Origin: Verrucomicrobiota bacterium
GTDB taxonomy: Bacteria; Verrucomicrobiota; Verrucomicrobiia; Limisphaerales; UBA9464
Assembly (NCBI GenBank): GCA_025360495.1
Contig: JANYCC010000234.1
Span: forward strand, 1 to 46,749
Length of the DNA stretch: 46,749 nucleotides
Direction of reading: 5' to 3'
Part shown: positions 7,529-15,167 of the stretch, in pieces
Position numbering within the stretch: the stretch's first letter is position 1
How the letters are laid out: each line of letters opens with the position of its first letter
Notes under the pieces: model-generated
Databases searched by the model: none
The model's input: the letters and a program-made list of their open reading frames with translations, nothing else
Told to the model about the DNA's origin: nothing
Made by a program: the position numbers and the translations under genes

Positions 7529-8824
7529 ATGCCCTTCGCCGATCTCTATCGCGGCAAACGCGTTCTCGTCACCGGTCACACCGGCTTCAAAGGAGCCTGG
7601 TTATGTGAATGGTTGCTGGCCCTGGGTGCCGAGGTGACCGGATTCGCATTGCCGTCCCCGACCACCCCCGCGCTTTTCAACCAACTCGGGCTGGAAGACC
7701 GGCTGTGTCACATCGAGGGCGATGTCCGCAACCTGGACGCCGTGCGCGCGGCGGTTTCGGCAGCGCGCCCGGACCTTGTCTTTCATCTCGCCGCCCAGCC
7801 GCTGGTCCGCCTCTCCTTCGAGCAGCCGGTGGAAACGTTTGGCGCGAATGTGATGGGTACCGTGCACGTGTTGGAAGCCGTCCGTCTGGCTGCCGATCCC
7901 GTGCGTCCCTGCGGGGTGGTGGCGGTCACCACGGACAAATGTTACGAGAATCGCGAGTGGATCCACGGCTACCGCGAGGAGGATCCGTTGGGAGGTCATG
8001 ATCCTTACAGCGCGTCGAAGGGTGCCGCCGAGCTGGTTATCGCCGCCTATCGCCGTTCCTTCTTTTCCTCGCCCACCTCACCCGTCCGGGTCGCGTCCGC
8101 CCGCGCCGGGAACGTCATCGGCGGCGGTGATTGGGCCCCGGATCGCATCGTGCCCGATTGTATCCGCGCCTTGGGCCGGGGCGGGGCGATCCCGGTGCGA
8201 AACAGGGTCGCCACCCGTCCCTGGCAACATGTGCTGGAACCGCTCTCCGGTTATCTCTGGCTCGGCGCCGCCCTCTCCCAACCCGTGCCCGCCGGCTTCG
8301 ATTTCCCCGCCGCGAGTTATGCCTCGGCTTTCAATTTCGGCCCGGGTCTCGCCTCCAACCGCACCGTGGCCGAGCTCGTGGAAGAAGTGCTGAAACATTG
8401 GCCCGGTCGGTCGGAGGATCGCAGTGATCCCCGGGCTCCGCATGAGGCCCGGTTGCTCAACCTGGCCACCGACAAGGCCCATCACCTGCTCGGATGGTCG
8501 CCCGTGTGGCCTTTTGCCGAGACCATCGCCCAGACCATCGCCTGGTATCGACGGGCCGCCGAGGTGGGTCCGGGGCCCGGAATCAACGCGTTCACCGTCG
8601 GCCAGATCGAAGCCTACACCCTCGCCGCACAGGGTGCCGGTCGGGCCTGGGCCGGGGCCTCTCCTTCGTCCGGGTCCATCCGGCGGTCCGGGGAGTCATC
8701 GTCCCCACCCTCGGTCCAGCGCGTGGAGCCCTGGCAGGCCGCGCAACTCGCATCCGCTTTCCGTGAGGATGAAGATTGGGGTTCTGCCCTGGACTCACTC
8801 CAGGCCACGGAGGAGGCCCGATGA
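7529..8824 (+). CDS. rfbG: CDP-glucose 4,6-dehydratase with a MazE-like C-terminal extension
   Basis: A 431-residue short-chain dehydrogenase/reductase that converts CDP-glucose to CDP-4-keto-6-deoxyglucose. It shows the NAD site GHTGFKG (16-22), the family signature VTTDKCYEN (133-141), the catalytic YSASK (160-164) and SARAGNVIGGGDW. The C-terminus of ordinary RfbG, near QIEAYTLAA, is reached at about residue 367. The frame then continues for about 62 further residues: a Ser/Gly/Pro-rich linker (about 376-395), then an acidic amphipathic stretch with DEDWG (D416-W417-G418). Family members are usually about 360 residues, so the tail is extra. The stop overlaps the next ATG as ATGA, meaning translational coupling to the toxin-fused RfbH. 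The dehydratase call is firm; the tail's role is inferred. Confidence 0.93.
   Translation: MPFADLYRGKRVLVTGHTGFKGAWLCEWLLALGAEVTGFALPSPTTPALFNQLGLEDRLCHIEGDVRNLDAVRAAVSAARPDLVFHLAAQPLVRLSFEQPVETFGANVMGTVHVLEAVRLAADPVRPCGVVAVTTDKCYENREWIHGYREEDPLGGHDPYSASKGAAELVIAAYRRSFFSSPTSPVRVASARAGNVIGGGDWAPDRIVPDCIRALGRGGAIPVRNRVATRPWQHVLEPLSGYLWLGAALSQPVPAGFDFPAASYASAFNFGPGLASNRTVAELVEEVLKHWPGRSEDRSDPRAPHEARLLNLATDKAHHLLGWSPVWPFAETIAQTIAWYRRAAEVGPGPGINAFTVGQIEAYTLAAQGAGRAWAGASPSSGSIRRSGESSSPPSVQRVEPWQAAQLASAFREDEDWGSALDSLQATEEAR
8636..8821 (+). other. MazE-like C-terminal tail encoded in frame at the end of rfbG
   Basis: This sub-region encodes residues 370-431 of the rfbG product. Its second half (about 397-431) is acidic, contains the tripeptide DWG and lies directly upstream of a MazF-type domain with an ATGA overlap. 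The toxin-binding tail of E. coli MazE also carries DWG (in ENIDWGEP) within an acidic, disordered segment. There is no AbrB-type DNA-binding half of an antitoxin; in its place is the RfbG enzyme followed by a Ser-rich linker. The resemblance is short and seen by eye, so the assignment as a neutralising segment is an inference from position, composition and this motif. Confidence 0.45.
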
Positions 8825-9147
8825 TCCCCGCTCCCCGAGCCGGTGATGTGGTGACTCTCCGCCGACCGGTCGGTGAATCCGCCCCTGCCAAGACCCGCCC
8901 GGCCGTGGTTCTCACCGCGCCGGATGCCCACGGTGACATCGAAGTGGCCCTGATCACGCGCCGACTTTCCGAACCGTCGGCGTTGGCAATCGTCCCGGAA
9001 GACTACACCACACCCGGGCAACTTCCCTTCGCTTCGGCCGTCTGCGCCGATCGGGTCTTGGTCGTCGCCGCCGATTTGGTGCAGCGCCTCCGGGTGGCCG
9101 TGGGTCCCCGGATCGTGGCGGCCATCCGCAAGCGCATCATCCTGGGG
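8821..9147 (+). other. MazF/PemK-type endoribonuclease toxin domain (N-terminus of RfbH fusion)
   Basis: Encodes residues 1-109 of the fusion. The fold signature reads in order: AGDVVTLRRP (first strand, as in MazF GD-(I/V)-V openings), KTRPAVVLT (the RPA(V/L)V strand, R26), IEVALITRR (T46 at the second catalytic position), then SAVCADRVLVV and the closing helix RLRVAVGPRIVAAIRKR. In MazF enzymes the equivalent Arg and Thr/Ser carry out RNA cleavage. Both appear present here, so the domain may be catalytically competent. MazF toxins are about 110 residues, matching this block. The family call rests on reading motifs by eye and needs a profile search. Confidence 0.78.
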
Positions 9148-10638
9148 GATACCCGCCGGTACTCCGCCCTGGTTCACGCCGCCCAACGGCCTGGTGACGA
9201 CACCGCGCGTTCCCCCTGGGTCCCGGGCCAGACCCTGCCGTATGCCGGCCGGGTCTTCGACCAGGACGAAGTGGAAGCCGCCGTCGGCTCGACGCTCGAT
9301 TTCTGGCTGACGCTTGGCCCCGAGGGCGAGGCCTTCGAGAAGGAACTCGCGGCCCTCCTCGGCGTGCGGCACAGCCTGGTCGTGAACTCCGGTTCCTCGG
9401 CGAACCTGGTCGCACTGGCCACCCTGACCAGTCACAAGCTGCCCCCGCACCGCCGCATCCAGCCGGGCGATGAGGTGGTCACCGTGGCGGCCGGGTTCCC
9501 CACCACGGTCGCCCCCATCCTTCAGTTGGGCGCGGTCCCCGTCTTCATCGACAATGACCCCGTCACGGGCAACCTGCGGCCCGGGCAACTCGAGGCCGCG
9601 TTCGTACCGGGCAAGACCAAGGCCGTGATGATCGCCCACGCCTTGGGGAATCCCTTCGATCTCGGCGCGGTCCTGGAGTTCTGCCGGGCGCACGAACTCT
9701 GGCTCGTCGAGGACAATTGTGATGCCTTGGGTTGCACCTATTCCATGCCTGAGGCCCGTGCCCGCACCCTGGGATTGGATCACCTGCTCAAGATCGCCGG
9801 GACCGGGGCGCATGCGCTCATCCGCTTCGAAGGGGAGCCGGGTGGCCGTGTGCTCACCGCCCCCACCGGGACTTGGGGCGACCTGTCCACCCAGTCCTTT
9901 TATCCTCCGCATCACCTCACCATGGGGGAGGGCGGCGCGGTCAACATCATCCGTCACCCACCGTTCAAGAGCTATGCGGAGAGCTTCCGTGACTGGGGTC
10001 GCGACTGTTGGTGCGCCTCCGGAAAGGACGACACCTGTGGCAAACGGTTCGGCTGGCAGCTCGGCGAGCTCCCCAAGGGTTATGACCATAAATATATCTA
10101 TAGCCATCTCGGTTATAACCTGAAGCCGCTCGATCCCCAGGCCGCCATCGGACGCCAGCAGTTGAAGAAGCTCCCCGCCTTCATCGAGGCCCGGAAACGG
10201 AACTGGGAAACCCTCCGCGCCAGCCTGGCCGACCTCGGGCACGTGTTCGATTTCACGTTGCCCACCCACGCCACCGCCTGGACACCGCAGGGTTTCATTT
10301 GGGATGCCACCGGATGCCGGACCGATTGTTCCTGGTTTGGTTTCATGGTGCGGGTGAAGGCGTCGGCGACGTTCACCCACACCGACCTGGCCCGTCATCT
10401 CGATGGGAAAAAGATCGGGAACCGCATGTTTTTCGGTGGCAACCTGCTCCGTCAGCCCGTCTTCGTGCAGTTGAAGAAGGATCGCCCCGACTCGTTCCGC
10501 GTCGTCGGTGAACTCGCCGGCGCGGATGAGATCATGAACAGCGCGATTTTCCTGGGGACCTATCCCGGCCTCACACCCGCGATGCTCCGCTATGAAATCG
10601 ATGTGATCCGCGATTTTGTGAGGTCACACGCGAGCTGA
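8821..10638 (+). CDS. rfbH: MazF/PemK-domain fusion to CDP-4-keto-6-deoxyglucose 3-dehydrase (RfbH/E1)
   Basis: A 605-residue protein. Residues 1 to about 109 are a MazF/PemK-like toxin domain. From about 110 onward it is RfbH, a PMP and [2Fe-2S] enzyme that removes the C3 hydroxyl of CDP-4-keto-6-deoxyglucose. RfbH hallmarks are present: WVPGQ and SLDFWLT-type N-terminal motifs, His364 in YPPHHLTMGEGG in place of the PLP lysine, and the cluster cysteines C300, C396, C398 and C406 (C-x-C-x7-C intact). Ordinary RfbH is about 437-440 residues. The excess is the N-terminal domain plus an insertion of about 38 residues at 308-347. ATG 8821 overlaps the rfbG stop. No stop or likely internal start separates the domains. 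The reductase partner E3 is not in the window. Confidence 0.93.
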   Translation: MIPAPRAGDVVTLRRPVGESAPAKTRPAVVLTAPDAHGDIEVALITRRLSEPSALAIVPEDYTTPGQLPFASAVCADRVLVVAADLVQRLRVAVGPRIVAAIRKRIILGDTRRYSALVHAAQRPGDDTARSPWVPGQTLPYAGRVFDQDEVEAAVGSTLDFWLTLGPEGEAFEKELAALLGVRHSLVVNSGSSANLVALATLTSHKLPPHRRIQPGDEVVTVAAGFPTTVAPILQLGAVPVFIDNDPVTGNLRPGQLEAAFVPGKTKAVMIAHALGNPFDLGAVLEFCRAHELWLVEDNCDALGCTYSMPEARARTLGLDHLLKIAGTGAHALIRFEGEPGGRVLTAPTGTWGDLSTQSFYPPHHLTMGEGGAVNIIRHPPFKSYAESFRDWGRDCWCASGKDDTCGKRFGWQLGELPKGYDHKYIYSHLGYNLKPLDPQAAIGRQQLKKLPAFIEARKRNWETLRASLADLGHVFDFTLPTHATAWTPQGFIWDATGCRTDCSWFGFMVRVKASATFTHTDLARHLDGKKIGNRMFFGGNLLRQPVFVQLKKDRPDSFRVVGELAGADEIMNSAIFLGTYPGLTPAMLRYEIDVIRDFVRSHAS

Positions 10639-10659
10639 TTCCAAGCCACTGACCGACCC

Positions 10660-11751
10660 GTGCCCCGACATCCCGTCATCGCCGAAGACTGCGCCCGGGC
10701 CCTCGATCGGACGGCATCCTTATGGTCGGAATTACGCGGCCAACGGATCTTCCTGACCGGTGGCACGGGCTTTTTCGGGACTTGGTTCCTGGAACTGCTG
10801 ACCGCTGCCGATGACCGGCACGGACTGGGTTGCAAGGTCACGGTGCTTACCCGGGACGCGGCCGCCTTCGCCGCCGGTCCGGCCGGACATCTCGCCGTCC
10901 ATCGGGCTGTGGAACTCCTCGGCGGTGACGTGCGGACTTTCGCGGTCCCTCCCGGTGAGTTTTCTTATGTAGCGCATTTTGGCTCCACCGGCCCCAGGGC
11001 ATTTCACGACTCCGATCCGGAGGGTTTTTCCGACCTGGTCCTGAGTGGGACCCGGAGAGTTCTCGCCTTGGCACAGCAGGCCCGCACACGTCGGTTCCTG
11101 CTGGCCAGCACCGGGGCGGTTTACCGGGGCGTGGCCTCGCCGGATGGATCGGGAGTGCCCGAGACCCATCCGGCCGGGCCCGATCCGGTTTCGCCCGCGC
11201 CACCTTATGCGGAGGCCAAGCGCATCGCCGAAGCCCTCGCCGTCTCGACTGTCCAATCTTCGCCAGGCCTGGGTTTGGCTATGGCGCGCGGTTTCGCCTT
11301 TCTCGGCCCTTATCTGCCCGCCCAAGCCGGCTTCGCAGCGGTGGATTTCATGAACGACGTCCTCGCCGGGCGCCCCATAGGCATCCGGGGGGATGGAACC
11401 CCGCTCCGCAGTTATCTTTACGGCGCTGACCTCGCGGTCTGGCTGTGGACGCTGCTCCTTCGTGCCCCCGGCAACACTGCTTGGAACGTCGGCTCCGAGC
11501 GCGCCATCAGCATCCGGGATTTGGCGGAACGCATGGCCGCAGCAAAGGCCGGGGCCGTCCGGGTGCCGGTCACCGTGGCCATCCCTCCGGTGCCGGGCGC
11601 CCCGGTCGCCGCGTATGTGCCCGACACCTCCAAGGCCCGTCGCGAATTGGGCCTGTCAGAGACGGTCGGACTCGATGAGGCCATCCGTCGCACCATGATT
11701 TGGTATGCGGACCAACGCCGTGAACCCGGTTCCCATCCTTCCCCGCCATGA
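10660..11751 (+). CDS. NAD-dependent epimerase/dehydratase family sugar-nucleotide reductase
   Basis: A 363-residue extended SDR. The cofactor site is FLTGGTGFFGTWFLELL, near residue 35. The catalytic pair is Y183/K187 in PYAEAKRIAEAL, with the Ser/Thr before it in LLASTGAVYRG. A 30-residue N-terminal extension precedes the Rossmann fold. Located straight after rfbH, it is a good candidate for the reductase acting on the CDP-4-keto-3,6-dideoxy product, as CDP-abequose or CDP-paratose synthases do, but the exact reaction cannot be told. The likely start is GTG 10660, 21 bases after the rfbH stop. Its stop overlaps the ATG of the acyltransferase (ATGA), showing tight operon structure. Confidence 0.85.
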   Translation: MPRHPVIAEDCARALDRTASLWSELRGQRIFLTGGTGFFGTWFLELLTAADDRHGLGCKVTVLTRDAAAFAAGPAGHLAVHRAVELLGGDVRTFAVPPGEFSYVAHFGSTGPRAFHDSDPEGFSDLVLSGTRRVLALAQQARTRRFLLASTGAVYRGVASPDGSGVPETHPAGPDPVSPAPPYAEAKRIAEALAVSTVQSSPGLGLAMARGFAFLGPYLPAQAGFAAVDFMNDVLAGRPIGIRGDGTPLRSYLYGADLAVWLWTLLLRAPGNTAWNVGSERAISIRDLAERMAAAKAGAVRVPVTVAIPPVPGAPVAAYVPDTSKARRELGLSETVGLDEAIRRTMIWYADQRREPGSHPSPP

Positions 11752-12419
11752 TCCCAGCGTTGCCCCGGATCGTGATCATCGGTGCCTCGGGCCACGGTTT
11801 GGTCACGCTCGAGGCGGCGGTGGCCCAAGGTTATGAGGTCGCCGGCTTTCTGGATTCGTTCAAACCCGTCGGACTGGAAGTCCTGGGCCGCCAGGTCCTG
11901 GGCTCTCCCGACGATCTCCCGTCACTGATGCGGAAGCATCACTTTGCCGGGGGGATCCTGGCCGTGAGCAACAACCTGATCCGCAGCCAGGTCGCCGTCC
12001 ACGTGCGACGCCTGGCACCGGCTTTCCAATTTGTGACCGTGATCCATCCGCGGGCCTGGGTCTCGCCCACCGCCACGCTCGGTGAAGGCACCTTGGTGTT
12101 GACCGGCGCGATCATCCACGCGGCGTGCAGCGTGGGCGAACACGCCATTGTGAACACCAAGGCCTCGCTGGATCACGAATCCAGCCTCGGTGACTTTGCG
12201 AGCCTGTTGCCCGGAGTCACCACGGGCGGTGGGGTGCGGGTGGGCGAGTTTTCCTGTGTCTGCGCCGGCTCCACCCTGTCGCACCAGGTGAAGATCGGGC
12301 GCCACACGGTGATCGGGGCCGGTTCGCTCGTCCTGGAGGATCTCCCTGGCGAAGTGCTCGCTTTCGGTTCCCCGGCGAGGATTATACGCGCGCGGAAACC
12401 CGATGAGCGCCACTTCTGA
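11748..12419 (+). CDS. PglD/NeuD-type sugar O- or N-acyltransferase (left-handed beta-helix)
   Basis: A 223-residue protein. The first 80 residues are the Rossmann-like NDP-sugar-binding domain of the PglD/NeuD family (RIVIIGASGHGLVTLEAA). The rest is a hexapeptide-repeat beta-helix: VSPTATLGEGTLVLTG, ACSVGEHAIVNTKA, then LPGVTTGGGVRVGEF. The probable general-base histidine lies in SLDHESSLGDF, at the place of the catalytic His in PglD. Such enzymes acetylate 4-amino sugars or sialic-acid-like sugars using acetyl-CoA. The next gene is an aminotransferase that overlaps it by 17 bases, which supports an amino-sugar N-acetylation role. Confidence 0.88.
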   Translation: MIPALPRIVIIGASGHGLVTLEAAVAQGYEVAGFLDSFKPVGLEVLGRQVLGSPDDLPSLMRKHHFAGGILAVSNNLIRSQVAVHVRRLAPAFQFVTVIHPRAWVSPTATLGEGTLVLTGAIIHAACSVGEHAIVNTKASLDHESSLGDFASLLPGVTTGGGVRVGEFSCVCAGSTLSHQVKIGRHTVIGAGSLVLEDLPGEVLAFGSPARIIRARKPDERHF

Positions 12420-13539
12420 ACCCCGCCCTCCCGAATCGATGCGCGAGAAGATCAATTACGCCGGACCTTCCATCACTGCCAAGGAGGAAGAGTACGTGCT
12501 GGAGGCCGTGCGCAACGGTTTCTATTCCAATTACCGTCGCCACACGCAGTTGCTTGAAGGAAGTGTCGGCGACCTGCTCGGGGTTCCCCACGCGCTGGCC
12601 ACCAACTCCTGCACGGCGGCACTGCATCTGGCCCTGCTCGCGCTCGACATCGGACCGGGCGATGAGGTCATCACGACCGACAGCACCTGCGTCGCCAGCG
12701 CCCTGCCCATCGCCTATACGGGCGCGACCGGGGTCTTCGTGGACGTGCTTCCCGACACGTGGTGCCTGGATCCCGAGGCCGTGCGACGGGCGGTCACACC
12801 CAGGACCCGGGCGATCCTGGTCGTGCATTGGAACGGGCATCCGGCCGCGATGGATGAGATCCTGGCGATCGCCGCGGAATATAAGTTGAAGGTGATCGAG
12901 GATGGCGCGCCGTCCCTCGGGGCCGAATATAAGGGCCGCAAGGTCGGAACGATGGGCGAATTCGGGTGCTTCAGTTTCCAAGGTGCCAAGGTGGCCATCG
13001 GCGGCATGGGCGGCATGCTCGTGACCCACGACCAGGCGCTGATCCGGCGCGCCCAAGTCCTGGCGAGTTACGGGCGGACCGACTCCAAGATGATGTATTG
13101 GTCGGACGAGGTGGGCTTCAACTACGGCATGCCCAACCTGCCCGCGGCGCTGGCGCTGGCGCAGGTCGAGCGATTGCCCGAATTGATCGCCAGCAAGCGG
13201 CGGATGTTCGCGTGGTATGAAGAGTTGCTTGCCGGCGCGCCCCGCATGCGGCTGATCCGGGAGGCGCCGGGAACGCTGAGCACCTGCTGCTATCCCCCGT
13301 TGGAGATCGCACCCGATGCCCGCCTCGGCCGTGCCGCCCTGATAACGGCCCTCAAAGGGGATAACATTGACATCCGGCCGGCCCAGCCGCGATGCAGCGG
13401 GATGCCCATGTTTGAGCGGCGTTTTCCGAACCCGGTCGCCGAGGGTGTCGAGACCCGGGGCCTGATCCTGCCGAGCGCTTTCAACCTGACACGGGAGGAT
13501 ATCGCCTTTGTCTGTGAGCGACTCAAAGCCCTCGTCTGA
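12403..13539 (+). CDS. DegT/DnrJ/EryC1/StrS family sugar aminotransferase
   Basis: A 378-residue fold type I PLP enzyme. The phosphate-binding turn is ATNSCTAALHLAL, the cofactor Asp lies in VIEDGAPSLGAEY, and the Schiff-base lysine is K196 in FSFQGAKVAIGG. The sequence resembles perosamine-synthase-like enzymes that transaminate the 4-keto group of NDP-6-deoxyhexoses, usually with glutamate as donor. It overlaps the acyltransferase gene by 17 bases, so the two may make an N-acylated amino sugar. The C-terminal half has the expected SAFNLTREDIAFV region. Sugar and nucleotide specificity are unknown. Confidence 0.9.
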   Translation: MSATSEPRPPESMREKINYAGPSITAKEEEYVLEAVRNGFYSNYRRHTQLLEGSVGDLLGVPHALATNSCTAALHLALLALDIGPGDEVITTDSTCVASALPIAYTGATGVFVDVLPDTWCLDPEAVRRAVTPRTRAILVVHWNGHPAAMDEILAIAAEYKLKVIEDGAPSLGAEYKGRKVGTMGEFGCFSFQGAKVAIGGMGGMLVTHDQALIRRAQVLASYGRTDSKMMYWSDEVGFNYGMPNLPAALALAQVERLPELIASKRRMFAWYEELLAGAPRMRLIREAPGTLSTCCYPPLEIAPDARLGRAALITALKGDNIDIRPAQPRCSGMPMFERRFPNPVAEGVETRGLILPSAFNLTREDIAFVCERLKALV

Positions 13540-13571
13540 TATAAACACTGATCGCCCGACCGATCCCCGTC

Positions 13572-15155
13572 ATGAGTGGAAAAACCCAAGGACTGGTCCG
13601 TGCCGTGCAGCGCCAGTTTGCGTTTCTAAGGCAGGCGGCCGGACTCGAGGCCCTGTTCGCCCGGAACATCAGCCTCGCGGCATCCGGCGGCGCACTCCTT
13701 CCACTCGCCGAACTGCACCGCGGTGATCCCGCACTGGCAGCCATGGTTCCCGTCGCCGAGTGGCTGGACCCTCCCGATCGCGTCGCTTTCCTAGCCCTGG
13801 ACCGGGGCCAAAAAGCCTTCGCCGGACTCGGGTTGGTGGTCCACGACGACCTGACCCTGGTGCTGTCGGTGCTGTTTTGCGACGACGGCGACGACCGGGT
13901 CACGGAGGCGGTTTCCGTGTTGGCGAAGTGGGCCGAGGACACGCTTTTCATCACCCACGTGAGCGCGGGTGAAGGAGCCTTCCCCGGGCTCTGGGATAAG
14001 TCCCGGTTCATCCAAGGCATCTTTCAATCGGGGCAGGCACGCACCGCGGGGGAGAGCCTGATCCTGACCGCCGGTCCCTCGATCTCGGCCCGCGAGACTG
14101 TCTATGCATCGGACGCCGCGAAATATGGCTGGAACCGGGAATGGTCGAAGTATCTCACCCGTTTCGAGCAGGACTTCGCGGCGTTCATCGGAGTCGGTCA
14201 TGCGCTGGCCTGCTCCAGCGGAACCGGTGCGCTGACCATCGCCTTGACGGCCTTGGACATCGGCCCCGGGGACGAGGTCATCGTGCCCGACCTCACCTGG
14301 GTCGCCACGGCGAACGCGGTCCGTTATGTCGGCGCCACCCCGGTTTTTGCGGACGTCGAGTTGGACACTTGGAACATCGACATCCTTTCGGCCGAGGCGC
14401 TGATAACCCCGCGCATCAAGGCGATCATGCCCGTCCACATGTATGGGCATCCGGCGCGCATGGACGGGGTGATGGCCCTGGCGCGGAAGCGGGGGCTTTA
14501 TGTGGTCGAGGATGCCGCCCCGGCCATTGGCGCGGAGTGGCACGGACGGCGGTGCGGCGGCTTCGGTGATTTCGCCGCCTTCAGCTTTCAGGGCGCGAAA
14601 CTGCTGGTCACGGGCGAGGGCGGGATGCTGGTCTGCAACAATCCCCAACTCTATGAGAAGGCCCTGAAGGTCTGGGACCAGGGCCGCAATCCGACCCGGA
14701 CGTTCTGGATCGATGGCCACGGGCTGAAATATAAGATGGCGAATGTCCAGGCTGCGGTCGGATTGGGGCAGTTGGAACGATGCGCGGAATTGGTGGCGAT
14801 GAAACGGCGCGTGTTCGGATGGTACGCCGAGGGATTGCGGGGTGTGCCCGACATCCATCTCAACCGGGAGACGGCCGGCGCACACAGCATTTACTGGATG
14901 TCCAGCCTGCGTCTGGATGAAGGTGCCCGGATGAGCCGGGATGACCTGGGCGCCGCCTTGAAAAAACGCAATGTGGACACCCGACCGGTCTTTCCCGCCA
15001 TCAGCCAGTACCCGATCTGGGGCCGGGAGTTGGCCCCGCAGCCGGTGGCCCTCCGGGTCGGACGGCAGGGGATGAACCTGCCGAGCGGGGTCTGCCTGCG
15101 CCGTGAACAGGTCGATTATGTCTGCCGGCAGATCCGTGAACTTCTCATGTCGTAA
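13572..15155 (+). CDS. DegT-family aminotransferase with an unrecognised N-terminal domain
   Basis: A 527-residue protein, about 150 longer than usual for the family. Residues from about 165 to the end form a complete DegT/DnrJ/EryC1 aminotransferase: CSSGTGALTIAL turn, VVEDAAPAIGAEW, and K343 in FSFQGAKLLVTGEGG. Residues 1 to about 155 do not match a family I can name with confidence. They are alpha/beta in character, with strands such as VAFLALDRG and LTLVLSVLF and a helix AVSVLAKWAEDTLF. The length and order recall a degenerate GNAT acyltransferase, but no acetyl-CoA P-loop is obvious. A fused transaminase/acyltransferase would suit the pathway; this is only a guess. ATG 13572 follows the previous stop by 32 bases. 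Confidence 0.85.
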   Translation: MSGKTQGLVRAVQRQFAFLRQAAGLEALFARNISLAASGGALLPLAELHRGDPALAAMVPVAEWLDPPDRVAFLALDRGQKAFAGLGLVVHDDLTLVLSVLFCDDGDDRVTEAVSVLAKWAEDTLFITHVSAGEGAFPGLWDKSRFIQGIFQSGQARTAGESLILTAGPSISARETVYASDAAKYGWNREWSKYLTRFEQDFAAFIGVGHALACSSGTGALTIALTALDIGPGDEVIVPDLTWVATANAVRYVGATPVFADVELDTWNIDILSAEALITPRIKAIMPVHMYGHPARMDGVMALARKRGLYVVEDAAPAIGAEWHGRRCGGFGDFAAFSFQGAKLLVTGEGGMLVCNNPQLYEKALKVWDQGRNPTRTFWIDGHGLKYKMANVQAAVGLGQLERCAELVAMKRRVFGWYAEGLRGVPDIHLNRETAGAHSIYWMSSLRLDEGARMSRDDLGAALKKRNVDTRPVFPAISQYPIWGRELAPQPVALRVGRQGMNLPSGVCLRREQVDYVCRQIRELLMS

Positions 15156-15167
15156 TCCCATCACCTC

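Noticed and set aside
8494-8766. Alternative frame over the rfbG tail that might encode a free antitoxin
   Set aside because: The 90-codon product shows no AbrB, ribbon-helix-helix or Phd features, and it ends before the toxin start without overlap.
9100-9200. Possibility that the MazF and RfbH parts are separate genes with a missed stop or frameshift
   Set aside because: The frame is continuous with no stop, and no good ATG with a ribosome site lies between the domains. It cannot be fully excluded without read data, so it is listed as the refuting test instead.
8614-10398. Long minus-strand frame (594 codons) opposite rfbG/rfbH
   Set aside because: It is a shadow of the plus-strand genes in GC-rich DNA; its translation has no recognisable domain, while the other strand encodes complete enzymes.
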